The position numbers and the translations under genes are program-made. From Perca fluviatilis (taxonomy: Eukaryota > Chordata > Actinopteri > Perciformes > Percidae): DNA of 64,000 nucleotides. Below are positions 14,301 through 27,500 of the stretch, in pieces. Position 1 is the first letter of the stretch. Each line of letters opens with the position of its first letter. Below the pieces are notes generated by a model that was given only the letters and a program-made list of their open reading frames with translations, was not told where the DNA came from and did not search any database. The stretch lies in the NCBI RefSeq assembly GCF_010015445.1, contig NC_053121.1, positions 27,347,934 through 27,411,933 of the forward strand, read 5' to 3'.

Positions 14301-15975
14301 ATATAACCACAATACAAGGGTACTGTACATGTTAAGGCTGTGATCCAACTGTATTTTTTAATGATTGATTCCACTGTTTTAATTCCAAACCGTACAGTTT
14401 ACAGAATGCATCTATTCTTCACGCAAATATTCTGTCTTATTGAGCATTAAATGGAGAAAAAAAACCTAAATGTTTAATTGTCAGAGGCCGCCATTCACTG
14501 CTGAAAACAAAATCAACAAACCCTCTCCTTGGGTGGATAACTATTTTTCTCTCCATCGCTAAAAGAGTCAGCACTGCTCCGCTCCCACTAGGTTCAACAA
14601 AGTGGGATGGAGCCATGTAGGCAATATCAACACATCAAATGAGGGCTGTACGTGGGTCGCAGAGATGCTAATGTATATGAAACATTTCTTTCCTGTTTTT
14701 TTTTTTTTTTTTTTTAAACCACACACAAATATTGTTTTTATTTTTTGATTGGCAAGAGGCATTTCTGTGTCTTACTTTGCCTCTGTAGGCAAGGTCTTAA
14801 ACGTCACAGATGGACAGTTAACATGCATGCTTTCCATGCTGGAGACAGGTGCTGCGTCATGAAAAAAGGATGTCTAGGGATGTCTAGGGGATATCTCAAG
14901 CCTGTAGCTTGAAGCTGCTTACTACAGTGAAAGACGGAAAATAGTGACACACAAAAGAATCTCTTTATTAAATCAGAAAGTAACTCGCTAAATGTAAAAA
15001 TATGTACAAGGACTTACATCCTGTATATCCAGTGTATGTATTAACAGGGTAAGATTAACTAATTTAAATACAAATGCATGGTTTGCTCCTAATGCCTTGG
15101 TAAGGCTGTCCTCTTTTAATCATCCCTCAAAAATCTGAACACACATTAAATACTATTCCAGCTATTCATAAACCAATAAATAGCATAGTACAGACACTTC
15201 AGCTGGCATGTAATAAGACACTAAAAGGTTCCATGACATGGTGCTCTTTGGATGCTTTTATATAGACCTTAGTGGTCCCCTAATACTGTATCTGAAGTCT
15301 CTTTCCCGAAATTCAGCCTTGGTGCAGAATTACAGCCACTAGAGCCAGTCCCACAATGAGCTTTCCTTAGTATGTGCCACTTCTGTGTCTGTAGCTATTG
15401 AGGAGGAGATGGGGGGGGGGGGACAAAGTGGAGGGTGGGGGTGTGGCCTTGACCAACTGCCACTTTGCTCGTTTGAAAGCCATGATGTCTCTCTCTCATG
15501 GGTGGGCCAAATTCTCTGGGCGGGATACCCACATTATATCTTGGTATAACATTCACCGTTATCATTTTGAAAACCTTGTCAAACATCATGCTTATAACAT
15601 CAGTGCCAGCTTAAAAAATAGGGCCCTGGTTAGGGATGGGCGATAGAGACGATATGCAATATAAACAATACAAAATTGGCCTACGATATTGATTTTAATT
15701 ATATTGCATTATCGCGATAATTCAGGTTGATGACGCAATCTACCTGGGAAGTTTAGAGCCACGAGCTGCAACGCGTCATCGTCATCTTGAGTAAACATGG
15801 CTGAAATCAAGTGTGTGGGACCAAAAAAAATTTACCGGGAAGTTTACGGCCCCCGCCGTACGGGTTGAGCAGAGGCTGCACAGTTTGACCAGCAGGCAGC
15901 GGCGCCAGGCCGCCGGATGGTGTTGCTAACAACTTGCAATGTATAACTATTATCAGACCGGGAAAAGTCCCGACT

Positions 15976-16059
<84 letters not shown>

Positions 16060-18487
16060 ATTAGGCTGCAGGTAAGAAACTTTGTTTGAAATATGTTTTT
16101 ATTTAAAGTATCTGTGCATATTTGCCTAATACTGAAAGTATTTTCAGTACAGTAACATTATGTTGTATAATTACAGTTTTGAACAATAAATGTTCTTTCT
16201 CTTTAAAAAAAAAAAAACAATACATTTAGCAGTTTGGTTTTCCTTGAGGTCTATGTAACCTGGTCTGAAATGGTTCACACTGACCAAGCGTCTGTATTTT
16301 GTGAGTTGGGAGTTAGAACGTGTTGGATAGACATAAACATAAATCGTTTTTCAGTCATTTTTAAAGCAAAAAAAAAAAAAAGCAACACGTTTTTCAAAAT
16401 TGCAAACAAATTCTTAGCCTTTTTGTTTTATTTTCAGACATTTCATAGATCAAAACGATTAATTAATTGATAAAAATACTCAGTTTTCACTTCGCAAACA
16501 TGAACACCCAGTTCATGTTCATGAAACTGACTTCTCCATAACTTCTGTGAAGGTGGAAAACAAATTTGTACTGAAGTACCATCTGAAGCTAAAATATCTC
16601 ACACATCTACAGAGGTAGATTTGACAGGCATCATCTTGTTTGTAAGATGAGAAATGATAAAATTCCTGAGGTTCACATTCCCCTACCCTCGTGTTTTAAT
16701 GGATATGTCTAGATTAGTGCCCTCAGCACTGCCAAGCGCGCACTACTGTAAAACTCGTAAGTCAACAGTTTCCTCAGACTCTCAAGTTGCATGCATGTGA
16801 TCCGGTGGGTGCTGCATGGCCTTCCCTATCATGCAGTAGTAGTGGTGTTAGGGGTTATGAGGTAAGGACAGGCATAGCATAGCTTCCACAACTACAGTTA
16901 AACCCTGGAGTTTAAAAATGGAAAGAAGGGTCACTCTGAGGCATGGAGGGAGGGGGACACAAGAGAGGAAACATCAACAACAAAATGCAGAGTCATAAGA
17001 CCAAAGCCTCATACCGGATATGCCCCACTTGCAACCTGCGTACAGTCTCTTTCTTTCTTGTCATGTCAAGAGGAAACAGAAGGCCGACACAGTCTTCAAA
17101 GTCAAACTTACTCTGCTGCTTTTTCCCCCCCTCTCTCATTTTCACCTTACTCTTGGCACTTTCTCACTCATGTTACACAAACCCTGAATCTTAAGTTACA
17201 GGGCTTGTTATTTTAATGATCCACTTTGGCTTCGCATATAGGATTACTGGAGGAGTGAGTGCCAAACCTTCCTTCTTTCCACCATTATCTTCTGATACTT
17301 TCTCTCCTTAGCATGTACTCGAGGGCTAAAAATAACTGGCCCCCTGTAGTCATTTGGTCTCAGGGGAAAACACGGTTCGGCTATCCCAGCCCTCTTATGC
17401 AAGACGTCAGATCAGCATAGGTGGTTTATTGGATTAGCGTGGTGGCAAAAGGGTGTATGGATCCAGGCAGGAGATTAAAGAGTGGTGCCTACTGCTTAAG
17501 CAGGGAAACTTCCTGCCGTGATGCCTTTGATTATCACATGTACGGTTTGAAAGGATAAATATAGACTAGATGTGTCCACAATACGATGTAATCAACTAGT
17601 GATTCCTTGAAATAAATGACAGTTCGGTTTTTTTGTGTACAGTGAAAACAGTGTTGTCTAGAAAGCAAGACAGAGGTTGGTTGTTTTTAAATTTGGAGTA
17701 TATGCAAGACATAATAAAATGTCAGTAAAGCAATCGTTTGCTTATAATTCACTATAATCAATTCGAAAAAAAAAGAAGAAGGAAAAAAACGTGCAAACAC
17801 GTTTCAACAGGTGTTTCATCTTCCCACATAATAGGACACAGAGTGAAATTGAATTTTTGAATAGTGGTATCTTAATGGGATTTAAATTTTGCCCTGGGAC
17901 AACTATAAAATATACTTTCAGGCCCGGTGTCACCACAGCACTACGTACTATTCCTGAAGAGTTGATCCACTGATCCTTCATCACCTTGGTGGTAGGAGAG
18001 GAGGTGACTTCCCTCCTCTTGCCTGTAGGCCTAGCCTTTTTCATTTCAAATTAAACTAGAACTCGCAGCCAAGAGCTCACCTGGTGACACTGGGAAGACA
18101 GGTGGTTAGGAATGAGTAACAGCATTGAGTAAAGGTGAGGAAAAGGACATTGACTCAAAGGCATGCTACCTTTTTTCAGGCTGCCCAAAAAAACCTGGAC
18201 ACCGAAATGGTGAAAAACTCCAGTACTATACAGTTTACAGTGTTTTTACATTTTTCACAAGTATTTTTTTTTTCCATGTATAATGAGTTTTCAAAAATAA
18301 TCACTGATTTTGCTTTAATGCAGAGTTGAAGTAATTTTCCCCGATTTGGCCTTGGGGTTAAGGTGACCGCCGTGAATAATAAAAAGGTTTGAGTACGGCC
18401 AGGGACCTGTGTTGCATGCCACTCCCCATCTCTCTCTCTCTCTCTCATTGTTTAACTATCATCTCTCTACTGTACACTACATAAAAG

Positions 18488-18555
<68 letters not shown>

Positions 18556-21500
18556 TCATACAAGAAAAGATTAGAGAAAATCATAATGTAAAATTTTGAG
18601 TCAGATTCTGAGTAATATATGGCCAGTGTTCTAAGTGAAACTCAAGCCTCAATAATAATTGATTATATGCCAAAGCATGATCTCGGCTTGCACATCAAGA
18701 GACAAAGCCAGCAAACATAGTAAGCCAAGAATCTAAATCTTTAAGAAGCTTGGGTGATCAAGGAATTAGTGTCTACAATGACAAATGAAAACAGGGGAAT
18801 GGCATAGCTGGTGACTGCAGCCCAAGGCCTGTGTGAAACAGCAGGCCAGAGGAGCTGGCTGAGCAGCTGTGATGGATGTTGAGTCTCTGTTCTGAATGGG
18901 CCCTCGCAGCAGGAGTGTGCTATAGTAGGCCAGGTGCTGCAATGCACCAGTTGCAGCGGGTACAGCTACTGCTTAACTTTTACCCTCTCCTTTTAGCAGC
19001 TTTGACACAAGGGGTTTTATACAAAGTTTTATCAAGAACTGCAGACAACACAAACTCTTGGGTTGTGTCAAACGTACAAAAGGTGGTAATAAAATAGCAC
19101 TAATAACAATACTTTACTCTTATCTGTTTCTACATTTTACAAGACAGCAGTTTGAATACATAAATGGTGCAGGAAATGGATAGGAATAGCACATATTTTT
19201 TTAAACTTTTCATCAGCACTTGTTTCTGAACCGTATAAACAACATATGTATGCCTATGTGGTCTCTTTTGTTTTCAATCTGATTGTATACAGTTATGCTA
19301 TTCTGACACTAGTTTGTTAGTTGCTTGTTGGCAGCAGAATTACTTTTAAGTCTTGACCAATTAGTTTTAAGAGTTGTGGCATGTATTCAAAAGCTACAAT
19401 CTCCAGGTTTCTGCTACAGTACAGTACTATTCTCGCACACCTGATCCAATTAAAGGCTACATATTGAACACTTTAACTGGATTAGAAGAGCAAAAGTAAA
19501 GCTAAAGCCAGAAAGTGGTCAGCTGGGCTTGAGTTGTTCTGGCCCATCAATCCCACAATTACAATTGAATAGGATGAATAAAAGCAGGCCTCTATGATGT
19601 TACAATAATAACTCATATCAGCACAGTGTGGTGTCAAAATGCAAAGCTGTTTCAGTTGACATGCCAAAAGAAACAATGTTAACCAGCTTGACATTCATGT
19701 GCACCCGGACTGCAACTGTGGCCTTCACCAAATTTAAAAGCAGCACACAAGGCCAACCCTGACAGGTCATCGCCACAGTCTAAGAGTCTGGGCGGTGAGA
19801 GGTGGAAGAGTTTCCATTATTAAAATAGCCTCTCCCCAGCTTCCCCTCTCCAAGCATTAATGGGATCTACCTCCCCCCATATCCCACTCATTTCCTTAGT
19901 TTCTAACACATTGTGTGGATAATGTCCTCAGCCACCACTACCCCTGATGTCTAAGTCGTAACTGCTCTGTATATTCCCTGGTGGACACTGTGCATTTTCT
20001 CAGCACTAATTTCATTAACTGTGGGCGTGTCACGGCTCAACTACCCCGACACCAATAAAGATAGCAAGAATGGGAAACAGGGCAGATACTCACTGTGAAC
20101 ATGATATCTAATCTGTGTTCTATTAGGCTTCATAACAAAGACATTTCATCTATTAATGAAGCCAGCATATTACCAATACTAGATGGCTGTATAAAAACAA
20201 TGTTAGAGACATGGAAAGAGAAGAGAGAGAAAAGAGTAACCATGAACACAGCAGCCAAATAAAGCTCAGCAAGAGTAGAGAGCAGAAGCACACAGCTCTG
20301 GAGGGGAAGCCTCTGGAGGAAGGATCAATGCCATCAAGTGTCGTAATGAGTTTGGATGCAGGCCAGATGTCAGGATTATTGCTTGTGTCAGCCAACAGAC
20401 AGACTGGTGAAACAATAGTCACAAGGGGCACGTATTTTGGAGACAGTGCCCAATGGGAAAAAACTGGGCCCAGCATGCTTTGGCATTGGTGAAGACATGC
20501 CAGTCTTCCCCGGTCTGTCTTTTTATCTAAAGTGTAGGTTACAGAGACTCTCTGCGACCATTCAGCATGGAAAATTCCTTCTGTGATACCGGCGAGATTT
20601 TTAAGATACCTAAAGTATGTCAATCAGCATAGAACACTTATTTTACTTATATCTTCACTGCTAATTTGAGTATGTGTACATGTAGTCAGGCTAGTCTCTT
20701 GAAAACTGCTGAACAGCATGGTTACAATATAGTTCAACACAAACAAACAAAAATGAATAGAAGAGAAATGACAATTACTCTAGAATATGAGGTAACAATT
20801 AGAGGTGGGAATCTTCACTGATCTCCCGATTCGATTACGATTATCATGTCAGCGATTCAATTCGATATCTCGATGCATCATGATGCGTCAAATACATTTT
20901 TCTATTAAAGCCATGTAGGATTTTTTATTTCAAAAACAAAACATTCTGCAGTGCTCTAATACTAAATAAACTGGATACATAAAACTACAGCACTGAGCAC
21001 ATGGCACTTCCTGAATCTGCAAAACATAACCGAATACGTAAACAGAAATGTTGTTAGGCCTTCATTAAATTGTAAACAGAAATAATCGATTATAAGCCTG
21101 CCTATTATCGATGCAGCATCATCCATGTCCACGATTCGATGCATTGATTATTTGATTAATTTCAACACCTCTAGTAATAATGTATTGTCCATCAATACTA
21201 ATATATTGTTCATAAATAAAGCAAAAAACCATCCGTTGCAGATTTATGATCCTGAGTGGCAATGTATTAGCTCCGATCAGGCAGAAGTGGTGGGGGTGGA
21301 ACATTATTGCTGCCATGACTGTCAACACAAGCAAGATTAAACACATCTAATGGCAGCAATGACAGGAACAATAACGACCTGATATTCAAGCATTTGACCG
21401 AGCACAGCACGTCATGACACTCCAGGATCAACTACTAGAAACTGTTGTTAAAGTCGAGATATTTTTAGCGACCGAGATTATTCCGTCTACTCATATTTGA

Positions 21501-24500
21501 TCTCAAATAAAGCTTTTCTAACAAATCGTAAAACGATATCATGTCACATGCTGGCAGCATTTTACAACTTCTTTGGTCAGTACTATGTCTATGATTACAC
21601 AGTGATGAGTCAGTTGGCTCCATGACTAAGCCTTAGGATTCTTCAGAAAGGCCCATGAGTCAATCACTGGGGGTATAACATTCATCTGGAGGAAAATCAA
21701 ATTGTAAAAAAGGCTTTTTGTTCTTCCAGAAATAGGTCCAGGCAGAGTCCAATCTAACTGTTTGAGATACCGAACAAGCACTAATAAGCCTGAGAGGGTT
21801 TTAGGCTGGTCAATAAAGTGTAGATGAGGAGGCACGTGACCTGGCCAGAACTAGGCTTCCACACGATTCATTCAATAATACCAGGGTGGGTGGGGGCACG
21901 CAGCTTTGGGCTACTGACATTGATCTAACACGAACAAATGAATGGCAGCCAAATTACAGTCAAGAGGCTTTGTGAAGAAAAACTGCATCAAATACTCTGA
22001 AAGCAGAAAATGCGGAGGAATGACGGGAGACAGAAAGGTGAGATGTAGTATGGAGTTCAGCATTGTCAGTCTGCACATTGTTCACCTTCACCTGAGGCCA
22101 TTTGCCATAGTTATTAGGGTCAAATTAGTTCCAAATCGCTGGGCTTTGGGATTTCTCAACGCACTGAGCCTAATGTGCCATTTATATCTGCTCATCACCA
22201 CCAAAGAAAGATCTGTACATGATTCATTTATTCCAGATAAATATTTCAGTAGACAGAGCAGCTCTATTCATTGGATCCCAGAGATGAAGTCCCAGAGATG
22301 AAAGTCCCACCCCTCCCCATCCATTGATGGTATTGAGCTGGAGGGGGATATACATATTGCCTCAATCTAAGCAACAGTAAAATCATCCATAAGTCGCTTA
22401 TCAGATCACAATGTTGTAACCAGAACTCACAAAAACAACAGGGCAGCTGCGGAATTAATCCCCCTCCCTTTGCGGCTCCGTCTGGCTCCCCATAGGCTCA
22501 AACGGCCTACAGTGGGACGGACAGTTCAGGGACAACACAGGCAGCTGGGGCTTGCTGTGACATCACAGGGATGGCCTGGCTTAGCTTAGAGAGGATCTAC
22601 AGGGACAGAAACCTTTCCACTGTGTGCAACTTTATGAATGTTAAAAGGAAAGGGCATATGGCATGCAATTCAAAGATCTGAAAAAAGGAAATAGACCTTG
22701 TGAATCATATGGTCTTTAGTGTTGTGTCAGCGTTGTGCCCGACCTCAAACTACTGTTCCTTGTCTTCAACACAATGTATAAAATATTGCACCAGGTTCTA
22801 TTGTTACAGCCAAATCAACACACAAGGTGTCACAAACTTTTTTTATTTGGATTTAGGTCCCTCCACAGCTGTTGTTTTCAATTAATCCAATAGTCAACTG
22901 AAAGAAAACGAATGAACAACAAACATGGTAAATCAATGAAAAATGTAATTATACTATAACAAATAAAAAAAAAACTAAATTACAGGATCGTTAGAGTTAC
23001 AAGAAAGTTAATAGAAATCATGCTGAGAGAAAAATGAATGTCTGTACCAAATTTAACAGCATAGCTGTTGAGATATTTTACTAAGTCATTTGCTGTTTAC
23101 AGCCTAACGTGAGAATTAGCCACTTCTTTGTTTTGTTTTTATGATTGTAAATTTAATACCTCTGGATCTTGGACAAAAAAAAAGCAATTTGAACATGTTA
23201 CCTCAGGCTATGGAAACTGATGAAATATGATGAAATTAAGTTGCAGCCCTAAACTTCAGGTATCCTTTTGCATTCTAAAGAAATGTAAGGTCTAAAATCT
23301 ATTTTGAACTTTTGTACCTCATTCTTCACCTGGACCCTTCCTCTTCCTGTATTCGCAGGGTACAAATGTAGGCGCACATATACTTAGAGGCTTATGCCTC
23401 GACGCAGAGGTCCAGGGTTTGAGTCCAACCTGAGACGATTTCCTGCATGTCTTCCCCCCCCTCTCTCTCTCCCCTTTTTCACCTAGCTGTCCTTTCAAGT
23501 AAAAAGGTGGAAAAGCCCCAAAAAAATAATCTTAAAAAAAGAAAAGAAATAAAGACCCAATGTTATTAATTTTCAGAACTGAAGGCTGACCTACGACTAC
23601 GCCTTTACATTAGTCCCAGATCACTAGTGTCCACCTATTGAGACCCATAAACTCTCAAGTGTTATCTAAAGACAGTAATCATAACACAGTAGTATACCAC
23701 AGTATTTACTGTAACAAAAATGCTGTACTAAATAATGTGTGTATTTAGTTGAAGCAGCACTGTGGCCTAGTTGGACACAAAAGTTGAGACGGGAACGAGG
23801 CCATAAAATGCTCGACATCTTGAGGGTCAAGAGCAGCAAGAGTTTTATCTTCCCAGCCATTGATGGTGTTTGCTTCCCTGTAGAGTGCCTGCCGACACCT
23901 TTCCATCTGACCTTGTCATCCCGCTGTGACACGAGCACATTGACTATCTTTTGGCACGTGCAGGCTTGCTGCATTTTCCTGCTGCTATTGTGTGTGTTTG
24001 TGTGTGCGCATCACATAGACAAACACAGCCAGGCCAGAAACAAGACACCAGCAAAAAAAATTATGATTGCAGATACATTTTAGGGCCTCTTTCTCAGTGT
24101 CTAATGCTGCTTTCGTGAATTATTTGACGTTTGGGAACAGGAGGAGAGAACACAGCTACTGTCTAAATCTTATGAGCTGATGGATGGGTGGAGGAGAATG
24201 GAAGATTTATCTCCCTACGAGCATGTTTGCAACGCAGCTTTTCAGTGGCTCGTAAATAAGGTTCGATCTGGGAGACATTACTGAGGAACTCCAGCTGACC
24301 TGCAGATCAGAGGCTCTAAAGAAATTCTAGAAACATTGATAATTTGGGGACTCCTGAACCATTCAGAACATTAACAGTAATTGAGTTTAGGGCTCAAGTT
24401 AGTGTCTCAAGTTTCTTTTCACAATCTTAAAATATTTTTGTAGCTAAATAGCTAACACGTTAATATAAAAAAAAAAACTAGTGCTGTCAGTTAAACGCGT

Positions 24501-27500
24501 TATTAACGGCGTTAACGCAAACCCATTTTAACGGCGTCAATTTTTTTATTGCGAGATTAACGTTCTTTTTGGCCTAGCAAACTTTGTAGTTTTTTTTTCC
24601 ACGTGCTGTTGCAACAACTACTAATGTTAGAAAAACTACAACACCACACCGGATCTAGCTAGACCGGAAACAAAACAACAGGCACGCCGCACACACTTGT
24701 TTGGACTTGCGAGCCGGCAAAAGAGTAGTAGGCTAACGTTACGTTTTGAGTGGATGGCGAGCGCGAGACGCTGAAATGGATGCCAATAAGATTCTGAATG
24801 GAAAGTTTACTTTTAAAAAGTTGCCAAATGGTTCCATTGACAAGACCAAAGAGATCTGTGTGTTTTGTCGTTGTGAACTGAGCTATCATCGCAGCACGTC
24901 CAGTCTGAAATACCACTTGATGGCCAAGCACACAGCTGATGCGAATTCTCCCCTCGTCAAAGCCAGGCGACAAAAGCACAAAGTAAGCCGATCCACTTTT
25001 CCATGTTGATAAGAGCATTAAAATGAGAAAAAAAAAAAAATAAATAATGGGACAAAAAAAAAAATCAAGGGACATTTAGAATAGATAAAAATGTGCGATT
25101 AATTGCGAGTTAACTATGACATTAATGCGATTAAATCTTTTAATCGTTTGACAGCAATATAAAAAACAGAAAGATACATTGATTATATCAGTACTGCAAA
25201 TGTGACTAAATTTGGTATAATATAGATTTTAAATTTTTTTGTTTATTTCACTTTTCCCGCTGAATAAAGGCCATCATATTCACATTTTGAAGGTGTAATA
25301 AGAAGAAATACTATCACTGTATTGCATGAGGCCAGCATATTGCTATTATTGATAGCAAAGGAATCACAGAGCCATAATATTTACTATTTCTCAGGATTTA
25401 TGCAGATTCTAGGTAGATAATTTATCTATCCATAAAAACAGCAATACATTTGTACGAGCAAACTTTTTTCACATTTTATAGAAAAAAAAATTTAGTTTTT
25501 TATTATTATTAAGTTGGGGTACTTTATGCCTTTATTGGATAGTCAACAGTAGATAAATAAATTAAGGATAAATAGAGATGGAGAATGGCCAACGCAAATG
25601 AGGAAACGCAAACTTGCGTTTATGGTCAGTACCTTCAAACTCAACAGACTAAATGAAAAAGGAAGATAGTCGTTAGTTGCAGCCCTATATATGACAATGC
25701 AGTTTCTTGTTAACAGGCAATCTTTGTGACACTGTCTGCAAAGTTCTCACTCATCAGCTCATAGGTCTTCATTGTCTCAGATCGATATTACGACATACAT
25801 GAGCAAACATTAGAATAGGTTCGGTGTCTCTGCATCAGTCTCTGTGTGGACACAGGCACATGAGCATTTTCACATCTCCCCCCACTGACCTGCCACATCC
25901 ACTTTGCTTTGCAGACAGAGAAGAATCATTGAGGTGAGGGAAAGTGAGTATCTGAGGAAACACATATTAGACTGGCTGCAGGTTAGTGATGGAGGCAGGA
26001 CATTAAGTGGAAAATAGAGGAGAGGAGATGTCCCATGCCGGCACATAGACCGAGTAGAGGGGCCTGGGGGACTTGATATGACACACCAGCGGCCCCAGAC
26101 AGGGGATTTAAGTGGCGTGTTGGGCTTTTGTGCCACATTATTATCAGCCAGTGATCCGCCAGGCACATGGGCAGCTCTCGATTCCCTTCAGAAGGGAGCA
26201 CTCTATCCCCCTCCAGTCTCCCTCCCCATGCTGTTCCCACTATTCAGACAGACCGAGGCTTAGCTGGTGTTATTGAAATGCTACGGGGGAATATCCTGCT
26301 TCACTTACACATGGAAAAATAAAACCTTAAGGATGACAGAAAGGTAGACATATAATGCTTAGAAGAAGCAGTCTACTCTGTGTCTTTTAAAACTAGTATG
26401 TGGGTAATCAGATGCTGAAGAGCACCTTCCACCCGTGGTGGAATCAGCTGGCATGACAAGACAAGCATTTGGTCTACTGATAGATTCATCCTCACAGGAT
26501 AGGTCTTACCTGCCTATCTCCACCTTTGGTGACAATTGTGAGAGCGGATTTTGTCTGCCTGCAGATAAGCATGCAAGCTAAGACAGCAAACAGGATGCTT
26601 CTTGGCATCTGTCTAGCCTTAACCTGCGTGGCTTCTGTCGATCAGCTTTCCCATCTAGACAGTGGGAAGTAAGTACTAAGCGCCTTCCTGCCTATCAGGG
26701 AAATTTGTATTGGAAAGATCAACGTCTGAAGGTGCTTGTCTGTCATTGCAGGATCACACATTAAACATGCTGATGGCTAATGACGTCACCTGCACCCCAA
26801 GCGTCCTAGATATGGTTATTTTGGCAACACATAAAAGGCACAGACTGGCAGTGATGTCGGATGTTTCCACAGCACAGCGGAGAAGAGTGACAAGGAGTGG
26901 AGCGGCACGTGGTGGGCAAGACTGGGGAGTGTGCAGCATGGAGAGCTGACGGACAGGCCGCTGATGGATTAGGTGGTAAGCCGGGCGGAGGGTTGCCCTT
27001 TCTAGATGGAAGCCTGCCTGATGCAGTGTGGTGATTAAAAAATAAAACTGAAGGGTGGGAAGTGTGCTTAGGCTCTCATAAAAGCAGCCGAAAAAGAAAT
27101 GTTGCAGAACAGACGGAGCAGCAGCATAGGTCGTCAACCTGGCACGGTACAGGAGGTGATCGGATCCAACATTTAGAAAGATGCCTGCAAAGAAAACATG
27201 ATACTGTTTTCACTGAAACAGGGGGATGACAGCGTACGCTTAGTGCTATGGAACCAAGTGAAAAACAGCAAAATCGTTTGCGCTTTATAATCTACAAAAG
27301 GTACTGCGTGGTAGTTGGGGGTTGGGGTTGACAGCAATAGCTGCTGCATAATTCATGCGTTTGCTCTTGTGACTGCAGCAGCCACATTGGTCAACAGTTT
27401 TCTATGGAATCTATTAGTATTTAATTATTTTAGATTTCTACCAGTAAGATGGCAGTGGCATAGCACTATGATTTCTGTTGTGGTGCCCAGGATGAGAAAC

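Noticed and set aside
17742..18044. Minus-strand frame with basic residues
   Set aside because: There is no homology that I recognise, an A-rich tract forms part of it, and the region lies in atp8a1 intron 1 without splice-site support.
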